This document shows, in pieces, positions 17,393 to 26,218 of a stretch of 64,000 nt of DNA. The stretch comes from Planctomycetaceae bacterium (GTDB lineage Bacteria > Planctomycetota > Planctomycetia > Pirellulales > Pirellulaceae). A program made the translations under genes and the position numbers. Location: the NCBI GenBank assembly GCA_016794985.1, contig JAEUIQ010000028.1:1-64000 (forward strand), read 5' to 3'. The stretch's first letter is position 1; each line of letters begins with the position of its first letter. Below the pieces are notes generated by a model. It worked only from the letters and a program-made list of their open reading frames with translations, did not search any database and was not told the origin of the DNA.

Positions 17393-19438
17393 GTGGAATC
17401 AGAAGCAACTAACGAACTCGGAGCGACAGGTTCAAATTTCGCGGGCGCTCGCGTGGCGTCGTTCGAGAGCCGCCAACAAGCGGCAATGGAACAATTGATT
17501 CGCAAACATGGCGGCCTACCTTTTGTCAGCCCTTCCATGCAAGAAGCTCCGGAAACGGATGCTTCGACTCCCACGCTGCAGGAATTTGCCCATCGCTTGT
17601 TGGATGGCAGCATCGATACCGTAATCGCGATGACCGGCGTGGGCTTCAAGTACCTGATCGACGTGCTAAGCACACGCCATCCTCGTCAAAAACTCTTGGA
17701 CTTTCTCTGCGACATCACCACGATCGCACGCGGACCGAAACCCAACGCAGCCATGCATCAACTGGGCGTGTCTGCGACGTACAAAGTGGCGGCTCCACAT
17801 ACTTGGCGTGATATATTGACGTTGGTCGACGCCAATGGCCTCGCCAACAATCGTCATATCGCGGTTCTCGAATACGGCGAGACAAACCCAAGCTTGATCG
17901 CTGGACTGGAAGCGCGGGGCGCCAATGTCTTGCCGGTTACGATCTATCGTTGGCTATTGCCGGACGACATCGCTCCCTTGGAAAACAACATTCGTCGATT
18001 GGTCGCCGGCGAAATTGAGATCGCGATGTTTACTTCTGCTCAGCAAGTGGTTCATTTGCTGCAAGTTGCGGAAGCGATGGGCTGTCGCTCGGCGGTCGTG
18101 GGAGCCCTCAACGAGATCGTTGTCGCCTCGATCGGGCCAACCACCAGCGAACGGCTGCAAGAATATGGCTTGCCGGTTACGTTGGAGCCGGACCAAGGCA
18201 AAATGGCCCGACTGGTTTCAGCAGCAGCGAAGTACTGGCACGAGCACGGACGGTCGGCCAAGCAGCCAACTGTTCGATCCGAAACGCGTGTTGTTGATCC
18301 GCAGACATCGATGCCACTCCCATCTCCACCGCCCACGTCGCTATCCTCAGCGTTGTCGGAGCACCGCCGCCAAGCGGAATCGGCAGCCGCAAACTTCCCG
18401 AACCAACCTTGGTACAACGGACCATTCCTTAAAGCCTGCCGGCGCGAACCGACCGACATCACTCCCGTCTGGCTCATGCGCCAAGCCGGTCGTTACATGC
18501 AGGAGTATCAGGAAGTCCGCTCACAACATACCTTCTTGGAACTCTGCAAGAACGCGCCCCTGTGTAGCGAGGTCATGTGTACGGCGGTCGCGAAATTGGG
18601 AGTAGATGCAGCAATTATTTTCTCGGACCTACTCCCAATCCTTGAGCCACTGGGGTTTGAGTTGAGTTTTGGACCGGGCCACGGCCCCAAAATTCATAAT
18701 CCCATCCAACAAGCCTCGGACGTGGATCGTGTCCAACCCCTGTACGACATGCAAGCCTTGGAGTTTGTCGTCGATACGGTACGATTGACTCGAAAGGATT
18801 TGCCCGCACACATTCCGGTCATTGGCTTTGCCGGAGCACCGTTTACCTTGGCCAGTTATTGCATCGAAGGTGGCGGCAGTCGTTCGTTCCAACGCACCAA
18901 GAAGCTGATGTACAACGATCCAGCGGCTTGGCACGAGCTGATGACGCGTTTGACCGATAGCGTCATCGTCTATCTGAATGCTCAGGTCGTGGCTGGGGCC
19001 GGTTGTTTGCAATTGTTTGACTCTTGGGTTGGAGCTCTTTCACCAGCCGATTACGAAACGTTCGTCTTCCCACACGTGTGTCGACTCGTCCAGGGCCTCG
19101 CTCGGAATGTTCCCGTGATCAACTTTGGCACCGGAAATCCACAGTTATTGCCTTACTATGCCGCGGCTCGGCCAGCGGTTGTTGGGGTTGATTGGCGAAT
19201 CGAACTCGACCAAGCGTGGCAATGGATCGGCTCCGAGTTCGCGGTGCAAGGCAACCTCGATCCTTTGGTTTTGCTGGGCTCGCTGAACACGATCCAGCGT
19301 CAAGTTGCTCGTGTTTTGCAACAAGCGAACAAGCGTCCCGGCCACATATTTAATCTGGGACATGGCATTGTTCCGGAGACACCCGTCGAACATGCCATCG
19401 CGCTCGTCGACATGGTCCATCAACAAAGCGCTCGCTAG
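17393..19438 (+). CDS. hemDE: Fused uroporphyrinogen-III synthase / uroporphyrinogen decarboxylase
   Basis: 681 residues joining two successive haem-pathway enzymes. Residues ~1-285 look like HemD, which cyclises hydroxymethylbilane: SIDTVIAMTGVGFKYLIDVL, a central hinge, EIAMFTSAQQVVHLLQVA and IVVASIGPTTSERLQEYGLP. A Ser/Pro-rich linker spans ~286-335. Residues ~336-681 are HemE, which removes four acetate carboxyls: PVWLMRQAGRYMQEYQ (substrate-binding Arg residues), AAIIFSDLLPILEPLG (Asp), FAGAPFTLASYCIEGG, QLFDSWVGALSP, FNLGHGIVPETP. No stop or frameshift separates them. GTG 17393 is the start. The fusion would let product pass directly to the next enzyme; channeling is inference. Confidence 0.88.
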   Translation: MESEATNELGATGSNFAGARVASFESRQQAAMEQLIRKHGGLPFVSPSMQEAPETDASTPTLQEFAHRLLDGSIDTVIAMTGVGFKYLIDVLSTRHPRQKLLDFLCDITTIARGPKPNAAMHQLGVSATYKVAAPHTWRDILTLVDANGLANNRHIAVLEYGETNPSLIAGLEARGANVLPVTIYRWLLPDDIAPLENNIRRLVAGEIEIAMFTSAQQVVHLLQVAEAMGCRSAVVGALNEIVVASIGPTTSERLQEYGLPVTLEPDQGKMARLVSAAAKYWHEHGRSAKQPTVRSETRVVDPQTSMPLPSPPPTSLSSALSEHRRQAESAAANFPNQPWYNGPFLKACRREPTDITPVWLMRQAGRYMQEYQEVRSQHTFLELCKNAPLCSEVMCTAVAKLGVDAAIIFSDLLPILEPLGFELSFGPGHGPKIHNPIQQASDVDRVQPLYDMQALEFVVDTVRLTRKDLPAHIPVIGFAGAPFTLASYCIEGGGSRSFQRTKKLMYNDPAAWHELMTRLTDSVIVYLNAQVVAGAGCLQLFDSWVGALSPADYETFVFPHVCRLVQGLARNVPVINFGTGNPQLLPYYAAARPAVVGVDWRIELDQAWQWIGSEFAVQGNLDPLVLLGSLNTIQRQVARVLQQANKRPGHIFNLGHGIVPETPVEHAIALVDMVHQQSAR

Positions 19439-19459
19439 AGGTTGGTCCAGGGTTATCGA

Positions 19460-20374
19460 TCAAGCACTGGCGATTTGTACAAAGATGTCGTGTAACGTGG
19501 GGCGTTGCGAGCGAAAGTGATTGACGCTGCCCAAGGTTTGCAAATACGCCAAAACTTGACTGGCACTATCTAGAGAATGCGATGCGTTAGGCAGGCTGGC
19601 CAACTGGAACTGCAACAGTTCGCCTTGTTGGGTCACATTTGTGAATTCGGGACGCCCTTGCAATTGCAACGGCTGATCAAAACGCACTTCAAACTGCCGC
19701 TTTGCAAATTGGTTCTTGATCTGATCCACTGAACCGTCGAGAACCTTGTTACCTTTGAAGATCATGAAAACGGTATCGCACATCCGCTCGGCGGTATCCA
19801 TATCGTGCGTTGAAAAGATAATCGTCGTCCCCTGTTTCTGGACTTCGAGAATCGCATCTTTGAGCATCTCCATATTGACGGGATCCAGGCCGCTAAACGG
19901 CTCATCCAATATCAACAACTGCGGTTCGGCCACGACCGAAGCGATAAACTGAACTTTCTGAGCCATGCCTTTGCTCAAAGCATCGATCCGCTTTTTGGCC
20001 CAATCTTTAGCACCCAGCCGTTCCAACCAGCGATCGATTTTTCCTTGGCAGTTGTAACATCCTTTGAGCCTCGCATAATAGGTCAATAAATCGTTGACCT
20101 TCATTCGCTTGTACAACCCTCGTTCTTCCGGTAGATAACCGACGCGATCGTCCGCCGTTTTGCCACTGCTTTGACCCAATACGGTGACTCGCCCTTCGTC
20201 TGGTTGATAAATGCGCAGGATCATCCGCAACGTCGTCGTTTTGCCCGAACCATTGGGTCCGATAAAGCCATAGATGCTACCGCTTGGGACTTGCAGATCC
20301 AAACGATTGACGGCAACTTGCGAACCAAAGGTTTTCGTGACTTGTTGGATCTCGATCGCAGGCGAACTAGACAT
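19460..20374 (-). CDS. ABC transporter ATP-binding protein (NatA-like)
   Basis: 304-residue ATPase: Walker A GPNGSGKTTT, Q-loop region, signature LSKGMAQKVQF, Walker B LLILDEPFSGLDP and switch His in STHD. The C-terminal ~80 residues form a regulatory extension as in ABC-2-type exporters. 'YLPEERGLYKRM' after the Q-loop is typical of the NatA/sodium-export or antibiotic-export subfamily. ATG 20374 is chosen because the ABC domain starts right after it, although the frame is open to 20482. No permease gene adjoins it here; a permease-like end lies at the far right edge of the window (64 kb), but linkage is unknown. It converges with hemDE with only 21 bases between. Confidence 0.8.
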   Translation of the reverse strand: MSSSPAIEIQQVTKTFGSQVAVNRLDLQVPSGSIYGFIGPNGSGKTTTLRMILRIYQPDEGRVTVLGQSSGKTADDRVGYLPEERGLYKRMKVNDLLTYYARLKGCYNCQGKIDRWLERLGAKDWAKKRIDALSKGMAQKVQFIASVVAEPQLLILDEPFSGLDPVNMEMLKDAILEVQKQGTTIIFSTHDMDTAERMCDTVFMIFKGNKVLDGSVDQIKNQFAKRQFEVRFDQPLQLQGRPEFTNVTQQGELLQFQLASLPNASHSLDSASQVLAYLQTLGSVNHFRSQRPTLHDIFVQIASA

Positions 20375-20508
20375 CAGGGTGACCGCTCCGCAAACTGAAT
20401 TCTGGGGCTTGAAGGACTTCCGAAGACGCCACACAGCGTACTCCAGTTGTGGTAGAATAGCAGTCGTTGGTCCCCGATCCAAGTATCACCTCGTTGGAGA
20501 GCCGCCCC

Positions 20509-21579
20509 ATGAAGTCTGCTGTATCGCTGTTTGGTTGTATTCGTCTTGGACTCGTGTTATTCGGGGTCGCTACACCGTTGATGCTTTCGGCGACGGGCTC
20601 GGCGACCGCCCAGGACCAAACCAATCTCGTAGGCACGACAATCGGTTCAATCCAACGTTTGGACCCCGCGCTGGATCAGGTCCTGGATGCCAATGCCAAG
20701 ATTGAGGTGTTAGGCCAAGGTTATGCCTGGTCGGAAGGGCCCATTTGGGTTCCGGCGGAAAAACGGTTGTTATTCTCGGATATTCCACCGAACAAAGTGA
20801 TGCAATGGCGCGAAGGGGAAGGAGTGACGCTGTACCAGGCAGCGGTCGGTTTCTCTGGTGAGTCAAAGAATGGTGGACGCGAACCTGGAACCAATGGCTT
20901 GATGCTGTCCGCCGATGGCCATGTTTATGCCTGTTGTCATGGCGACCGAGTCATCAAGCGCCGCCGCGCCGACGAGACGTGGGAGGTTGTGATTGACAAT
21001 TACCAAGGCAAGAAATTCAATAGCCCGAATGATCTGACCTTCCACAAGAACGGCGATCTGTACTTCACCGACCCTCCTTACGGATTGGCAGGAGGACCGG
21101 ACGACCCTAGCCGCGAACTCGATTTTTGCGGCGTGTATCGTTGGGACGGCAAAGAAGTACATCTATTGACCAAAGAATTGAATCGCCCGAACGGCATCGC
21201 ATTTTCGCCAGACTACAAAACTTTGTTTGTGGCCCAGAGCGACGGTGCGGCGCCAACTTGGACCGCCTATCCGGTCAAAGATGACGGATCGATCGGCGCT
21301 GGCCGAGTCTTGGTCAACTCGAAAGAGTTTTATGGGAAAGACCCTGGCTCACCAGATGGTTTGAAAGTCGACGTGAAAGGAAACCTGTGGGCGACAGGAC
21401 CGGGCGGCGTTTGGATCATCGCGCCCTCCGGCAAGGTTCTGGGCAAAATCATGACTGGACGTCCAACTGCCAATTGTGGATTCGGCGGACCCGATCATTC
21501 GTGGCTGTTTATTACTTCGAACGAGCTCTTGCTGCGAGTTCCCACCAAGACAATGGGCCTGACGCTGCCCAAGAAGTAA
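20509..21579 (+). CDS. Secreted SMP-30/gluconolactonase-family protein
   Basis: 356 residues with a signal peptide ending at ...GSATAQ. The mature part is a six-bladed propeller of the SMP-30 type: SEGPIW (metal-binding Glu), KFNSPNDLTF, LNRPNGIAFS and GSPDGLKVD (metal-binding Asn/Asp). Family members hydrolyse sugar lactones with a divalent metal. GGAGAG lies ten bases before ATG 20509; an in-frame upstream GTG at 20467 is less likely. Single gene, diverging from the ABC ATPase. Confidence 0.82.
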   Translation: MKSAVSLFGCIRLGLVLFGVATPLMLSATGSATAQDQTNLVGTTIGSIQRLDPALDQVLDANAKIEVLGQGYAWSEGPIWVPAEKRLLFSDIPPNKVMQWREGEGVTLYQAAVGFSGESKNGGREPGTNGLMLSADGHVYACCHGDRVIKRRRADETWEVVIDNYQGKKFNSPNDLTFHKNGDLYFTDPPYGLAGGPDDPSRELDFCGVYRWDGKEVHLLTKELNRPNGIAFSPDYKTLFVAQSDGAAPTWTAYPVKDDGSIGAGRVLVNSKEFYGKDPGSPDGLKVDVKGNLWATGPGGVWIIAPSGKVLGKIMTGRPTANCGFGGPDHSWLFITSNELLLRVPTKTMGLTLPKK

Positions 21580-21757
21580 CGACCAGCACGAGGCCGTGGC
21601 GACCTCGCAAGCCTTCATGGCGTTGAGGTGCAAGACTTGATCACGTGACCTGAAATCAATCGCATCACCTGAGCATCGGGAAACTTCGTTACGGCTTCTG
21701 GCTCCGAATGATCTCCGTGCCGATCATTGATCGAGAAGTTCGAATGCGTCGCACGTT

Positions 21758-23917
21758 ATGAGTCATCTCGGCCTTCAAGACGAAACCCAACTGCAGCAAA
21801 TCCTGCGTCAGTGGCTGGCTCAACAATGGCTGCGTCCGCTGGATGTGGCTTGGGGCACGTTCTTGGCCGAGGAGTCGCAGCGATGGGGCGCTCCTTGTCC
21901 CGCGCCCTTGCTCTTGGCCGCGGTCCTGACCAGCTACCAAGTCGGTCGCGGCCACGTGTGCTTGGACTTGGAAGCCGTGCTGCGCGATCCGAATGGCGTC
22001 TTGGCGCTGCCGCCGATTGAAGTCTCGAATGGCGATACGAAGTCCTCGGGAGCGACCATCTCACCGGCGGAACTTCTACGGGGTTTGACGCTCGACGACT
22101 GGCTGGCAGACATCGATCAAGAATGGGTTGTGGGTTCGGTAGATTCCACCACGCCGCTGATTCGCAAAGGCTCGCTGTTGTATTTGCGGCGCTATTGGAA
22201 CGACGAGCAGCAGATCATTACAAGTATCGAGCAACGCTTGACAAATCCGCCCGCGATTGACGATGCCCAGCTCGCAGCGACGCTCGAACGATTGTTTCCC
22301 CAGCCAACCAAGAAAGCCGAGCTGGATTGGCAAAAGGTTGCGTGTGCGTTGGCCGCGCGCGAGTCCTTTGCGGTGCTCACCGGCGGACCAGGGACTGGGA
22401 AGACGACCACGGTCGTTAGGTTGCTGGCAACATTACAAGTTCTGGCAGCTCATGCCACAGGACGCTTCTTATCGATTCGCATGGCGGCACCGACAGGCAA
22501 GGCTGCCGCCAGATTGAACGACTCGCTGCGCCGCCAAATCGAAAAAATCGCCCTTCAATTGGGGCCGGGACAGGGTCAAGCCGTCGTCGACTCGATCATG
22601 ACCGAAAAAGTCAGCACGATCCATCGTCTGCTGGGCACGTTGCCCGATGGCCAAGGCTTTCGACATCATCGGCACCACCGGCTGAATGCCGACGTCGTTG
22701 TCATCGATGAAGCGTCAATGGTCGATGTTCACTTGTTATCGTGTTTGTTTGCGGCTTTGCCAATCACAACGCGCGTCGTCTTGCTGGGTGATAAAGACCA
22801 GTTGGCTTCCGTGGAGGCAGGCGCGGTGTTGGGACAACTTTGCTCGCGAGCCGAGTCGGCAAACTATTGGCCTTCGACTCGTGATTGGTTACAGCAAGTT
22901 TGTCGCGTTACATTACCCGATGCGTTTATCGCGCAGTCCACCGACGAGAATGCTCCCCGTGATACATCGTCACCAATGCTATTTGCACCAGCGAACGAGT
23001 CTGGGCGACGACTGGATCAAGCGATCACGATGTTGCGTGTTAGCCATCGCTTTGGAGAAAGTTCCGGGATCGGACAATTGGCTCGCGCTGTGAATGCGGG
23101 GGATGCGAAAGCCGCGTGGCTAACTTTGGATCGGCAATCGGGAGCCGAAAGCAGCCGTGATTTGCAAATGCTGCGCGTGCAGCAACCTGAGGATCGGCGC
23201 TTTGAGAAGTTTATTGTGGACGGCTATCGACCCTTTCTCGAAGATATCGCGAACGGTCCAGCGGGCTCGAACGATGAGGCAGTGAACGACTGGGCGAAGC
23301 GAGTCTTGCGGAGACAAGCAAGTTTTCAATTGCTCTGCACCTTAAGGCACGGGCCATGGGGCGTTCAAGGGCTGAACGATTTCGCTACCACCTTGTTGCG
23401 TCGCGAGGGTTACTTGAGTGGAATGGGAAGTTGGTACTCAGGTCGCCCGGTCATGGTAACCCGGAATGATTATGGGCTTCGCTTGATGAACGGCGACATT
23501 GGCGTGACCTTGTCCTTGTCTGGAGGCGAGAAAAATCGCGACAGTGGCTTCAACCCTGGCAACTTGCATGTCGTGTTTCCAGATAGTGAAAGTCCATCTG
23601 GCTTGCGTTGGGTCTTGCCGAGTCGATTGGGCCATGTCGAAACCGTGTTTGCAATGACGGTACATAAATCACAAGGCTCGGAGTTCACGCGTGTGGGGTT
23701 AGTATTGCCGGACCATTCGAGTCCTGTGTTGACTCGCGAATTGATTTACACCGGGATCACGCGCGCTGCCGAGCAGTTTTGCTTGATTGTCAGCAACCCG
23801 ACGATCCTGCGCGAAGCGATCCAACGGCGTGTCGAACGCACCAGCGGCCCGATAACGAGAAGCGACAACGGCCTACCTGCAAACACCTCGCCCGCAACCG
23901 CGGCCGATCCGCTATGA
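21758..23917 (+). CDS. recD: RecD-like superfamily 1B helicase (exonuclease V alpha subunit)
   Basis: 719 residues. Helicase motifs: Walker A TGGPGTGKTTT, motif Ia AAPTGKAAARL, STIHRLLG, Walker B VVIDEASMVD, motif III LLGDKDQLASVEAGAVL, then YSGRPVMVTRNDYGLRLMNG and the C-terminal VFAMTVHKSQGSEF and ELIYTGITRA. The N-terminal ~190 residues resemble the RecBCD-type alpha subunit rather than the long RecD2 extension. In RecBCD it is the fast 5'-3' motor. recB and recC are not adjacent, so partners must be elsewhere if they exist. Confidence 0.85.
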   Translation: MSHLGLQDETQLQQILRQWLAQQWLRPLDVAWGTFLAEESQRWGAPCPAPLLLAAVLTSYQVGRGHVCLDLEAVLRDPNGVLALPPIEVSNGDTKSSGATISPAELLRGLTLDDWLADIDQEWVVGSVDSTTPLIRKGSLLYLRRYWNDEQQIITSIEQRLTNPPAIDDAQLAATLERLFPQPTKKAELDWQKVACALAARESFAVLTGGPGTGKTTTVVRLLATLQVLAAHATGRFLSIRMAAPTGKAAARLNDSLRRQIEKIALQLGPGQGQAVVDSIMTEKVSTIHRLLGTLPDGQGFRHHRHHRLNADVVVIDEASMVDVHLLSCLFAALPITTRVVLLGDKDQLASVEAGAVLGQLCSRAESANYWPSTRDWLQQVCRVTLPDAFIAQSTDENAPRDTSSPMLFAPANESGRRLDQAITMLRVSHRFGESSGIGQLARAVNAGDAKAAWLTLDRQSGAESSRDLQMLRVQQPEDRRFEKFIVDGYRPFLEDIANGPAGSNDEAVNDWAKRVLRRQASFQLLCTLRHGPWGVQGLNDFATTLLRREGYLSGMGSWYSGRPVMVTRNDYGLRLMNGDIGVTLSLSGGEKNRDSGFNPGNLHVVFPDSESPSGLRWVLPSRLGHVETVFAMTVHKSQGSEFTRVGLVLPDHSSPVLTRELIYTGITRAAEQFCLIVSNPTILREAIQRRVERTSGPITRSDNGLPANTSPATAADPL

Positions 23918-23980
23918 TGCTCGTCGGAGCACCGGTCACCGGACGAAGCAACACTGTGAAGCATTTTCTCCGAGGAAAGC

Positions 23981-24240
23981 AGGCCCGAATGGGCCGACAC
24001 AGACTGAGCCGGGCCACTGGCTTTGATTTGATAGATCTGTTCCGCGAGCAAGAGCAGGCCCGAATGGACCGACACAGCCTGAGCCGGGCCACTGGCTTTG
24101 ATTTGATAGATCTGTTCCGCGAGCAAGAGCAGGACCGAATGGGCCGACACAACCTGAGCCGGGCCACTGCTTTGATTTGATAGATCTGTTCCGCGAGCAA
24201 GAGCAGGCCCGAATGGGCCGACACAACCTTAGCCGGTGTG
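23981..24240. repeat. 75-bp tandem repeat array
   Basis: Units start at 23981, 24056, 24131 and 24205 (periods 75, 75, 74). Each contains a GGCCCGAATGGGCC palindrome (or a one-base variant), CGACACA, GAGCCGGGCCACTGG, TTTGATTTGATAGATC and GCGAGCAAGAGCA. The last unit is partial and runs into the element at 24205-24300. Confidence 0.9.
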
Positions 24241-24300
24241 CGTGAGCCACCGGTTAGATTAGTATCAACGATCAGTAAAGGCCTGAAAGGCCGACACAAA
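24205..24300. repeat. Three-hairpin composite element, copy 1
   Basis: Order: GGCCCGAATGGGCC, then GCCGGTGTGCGTGAGCCACCGG, then AAAGGCCTGAAAGGCC and GACACAAA. A second copy with the same order and diverged sequence lies at 25966-26072. Confidence 0.6.
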
Positions 24301-24409
24301 TGCGGAGGGTTAGCGTTTAAAAACTCTTCGCAACACCAGTCGACGAAGGATACCGCCAACCCAGAACCCGCGGTTGCTGTAGCCCGTAGCAAATACAGAT
24401 AGGACGTTT

Positions 24410-25456
24410 ATGTTCGCCCTCACCTTTCGCGATGTTTCCCAAGTTGCCTTTGAAATCGTTCCTGATGCGGAACTGTTGAGTCCGACCGACGCGATCGTTC
24501 AAGTTGAAATGGCGGGGCTTTGCGGTTCCGACTTGCATCCGTATTGGGGCCGTGAACGAGGCCTGGACCCAGGGACGGTCATGGGTCACGAATTTGTCGG
24601 ACGAATTGTGTCGTTGGGAGATCAGGTGCAAACCTTGTCGAATGGCGACCTAGTATTCGCACCGTTCTCAACTTCCTGTGGCCAATGTTATTACTGTCAG
24701 AACGGCTTGCCGAGTCGCTGCCAGTACGGCCATTTGTTTGGGTGGCGGAGTCAGCAAATCGGCCTGCATGGCGGACAGGGCCAATACGTTCGCGTCCCTT
24801 TGGCGGATGGAACCTTGCTCCGGGTACCTCCGACGGTGAGTCACGAACTGGCTTTGCTGCTGGGCGACAACTTGAGCACCGGCTATTACTGTACCGAGTT
24901 GGCCGAGGTTCACCCGGGTGGCACTTATGCCATCATTGGTTGCGGCAATGTGGGACTCATGGCGATTGTCGCAGCGAGATTGAAGGGCTGTGAGAACCTG
25001 ATTGCGATCGACCCCGTTCCCGAGCGACGCGAGTTGGCCGAGCAGTTGGGCGCTCGCGCTGTGGCACCGAACGATTCCGTGCTGGCGGAAGTACGACAAC
25101 ACTCGGAGGGACGTGGGGCGGATGGTGTTCTGGAATTAGTCGGCATGCCCGAGGCTCAACGGATGGCCTACGATTTGGTTCGTCCTGGCGGCACGATTGC
25201 GACCGTTGGGTGCCACTGCGATCAAACGTTTGCGTTCTCACCGGTGCAGGCGTACGATAAGAATCTTAGCTATCGGACCGGGCGTTGCCCGGCGCGATTT
25301 TACATGGAGCAGTTGCTCGAACGACCCGAAATTCAAGCGTTGGACTTGGCTCCATTTATCACGCACCGTTTCGACTTGAGTGACGGCCCTCGCGCCTATG
25401 AAGTATTCAGTCGTCGCCAAGAAGGCATCGTCAAAGGAGTATTTGAGTTGCGATAA
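24410..25456 (+). CDS. Zinc-dependent alcohol dehydrogenase (MDR family)
   Basis: 348 residues. Catalytic zinc ligands: Cys in GLCGSDLHP, GHEFVG (His-Glu). Structural zinc loop: CGQCYYCQNGLPSRC with four Cys. NAD(P)-binding Rossmann motif GCGNVGLMA near residue 172, followed by acidic Asp of IAIDPVPERRELA, pointing to NAD preference. The substrate cannot be told from sequence. It starts at ATG 24410 after the repeat region. The following zinc-ribbon gene begins 19 bases after its stop, probably in the same transcript. Confidence 0.85.
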   Translation: MFALTFRDVSQVAFEIVPDAELLSPTDAIVQVEMAGLCGSDLHPYWGRERGLDPGTVMGHEFVGRIVSLGDQVQTLSNGDLVFAPFSTSCGQCYYCQNGLPSRCQYGHLFGWRSQQIGLHGGQGQYVRVPLADGTLLRVPPTVSHELALLLGDNLSTGYYCTELAEVHPGGTYAIIGCGNVGLMAIVAARLKGCENLIAIDPVPERRELAEQLGARAVAPNDSVLAEVRQHSEGRGADGVLELVGMPEAQRMAYDLVRPGGTIATVGCHCDQTFAFSPVQAYDKNLSYRTGRCPARFYMEQLLERPEIQALDLAPFITHRFDLSDGPRAYEVFSRRQEGIVKGVFELR

Positions 25457-25475
25457 TCGCAGCACTTTTCAACTG

Positions 25476-25733
25476 ATGTGTTCCAACCGAATCGAACTTG
25501 CGAGAAAACCCGTCAAGTGTCCGACTTGCCAGAGCAAGCCAGTGGCAGTCATCCTGTATGGCTTTCCGGCTTTTTCGAGTGACTTGGAACAGAAACTGAG
25601 TGCGGGCCTGATTTCTCTCGGAGGTTGTTCGCTATCGGGCGATGACCCGGCTTGGCGATGCGCGACTTGTGGGCAAGAAATTTACCGCAAGGCCCCATTC
25701 ACCTTCGGCACTGACGGCCCACAAGAACAGTAA
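25476..25733 (+). CDS. Small zinc-ribbon protein, conserved hypothetical
   Basis: 85 residues with two Cys pairs, CPTC near residue 15 and CATCGQ near residue 64, framing VAVILYGFPAFSSDLEQKLS and GGCSLSGDDPAWRC. I recall related small proteins in many bacteria with a conserved GGC..GDDPxWxC segment and no known function. ATG 25476 is taken because similarity begins there. Cytoplasmic, probably metal-binding. Confidence 0.6.
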   Translation: MCSNRIELARKPVKCPTCQSKPVAVILYGFPAFSSDLEQKLSAGLISLGGCSLSGDDPAWRCATCGQEIYRKAPFTFGTDGPQEQ

Positions 25734-25836
25734 ACCCAACACGAACCGAAATCAGCTCGGCTGGCCCAGGCCCATTGCCGAGCGGATTCACGCAACGAGA
25801 CCAAAGTTGGCCCACCCGACGCGGCTTGTGAAATAG

Positions 25837-25968
25837 ATGGAGCCAGAGCTGGTAGTGCGACGCCTGTTAGGGATTGAGCCCGAACGTGAGAAGAAGCTGG
25901 AGCTCACGAGTAAGTACGAACTGGGACGCAAACTCGGTGTCTTGAATGATCATTTCGGCGCTCGATGA
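25837..25968 (+). CDS. Possible 43-residue peptide
   Basis: MEPELVVRRLLGIEPEREKK then LELTSKYELGRKLGVLNDHF and GAR. Highly charged, helix-like, and unlike random translation, but no family is recognised and no good ribosome site is seen. Its end overlaps the second composite hairpin element. Could be a remnant. Confidence 0.25.
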   Translation: MEPELVVRRLLGIEPEREKKLELTSKYELGRKLGVLNDHFGAR

Positions 25969-26072
25969 GGCCCGCATGGGCAGAAACAACGCGAACCGGT
26001 GTTCGTGAGCCAGCGGTTCGAGTGACTCTTCCCAAAGAAAAAGGCCTAGGAGGCCAACAAATTTGAGAAAGG
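25966..26072. repeat. Three-hairpin composite element, copy 2
   Basis: GAGGCCCGCATGGGC, then ACCGGTGTTCGTGAGCCAGCGG, then AAAGGCCTAGGAGGCC and AACAAATTTG. Same order as copy 1 at 24205-24300. Confidence 0.6.
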
Positions 26073-26159
26073 AAATGCTTCACGGCCCTGGGCACGTGTT
26101 GGGGCCAGTTGCAACAGAGACAACCGACCGCAACAAACCGAAACCACGCATTTGCGATC

Positions 26160-26190
26160 GGAAAATCAAACGCCCTTGCAACGAAGGGCC
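26160..26190 (-). terminator. Displaced terminator of the tRNA (left flank of island)
   Basis: On the minus strand GCCCTT pairs with AAGGGC (26184-26189 with 26172-26177) and is followed by GTTTGATTTTC. It starts 6 bases beyond the left 24-bp repeat, the place where the terminator of the tRNA would lie before island insertion. Confidence 0.55.
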
Positions 26191-26194
26191 ATAA

Positions 26195-26218
26195 AATAGG
26201 CCGGGCAGGACTCGAACC
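26195..26218. repeat. Left attachment site (24-bp direct repeat)
   Basis: Identical over 24 bases to 33887-33910, which forms the 3' end of the tRNA gene (T-loop through discriminator plus two bases). Flanking bases differ on both sides. It marks the outer end of the island; the tRNA body is not present here. Confidence 0.85.

Larger units (their letters stand above)
23918..24409. other. Repeat-filled gap between recD and the dehydrogenase
   Basis: Apart from the 75-bp array and the three-hairpin element described separately, no gene is supported. A plus-strand frame through the array encodes a 25-residue repeat but starts inside recD and is broken by a one-base shift in the third unit. Confidence 0.5.

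Noticed and set aside
23779..24180. 133-residue plus-strand frame across the 75-bp array
   Set aside because: Begins inside recD in another frame and is broken by a one-base change in unit three; kept only as a finding.
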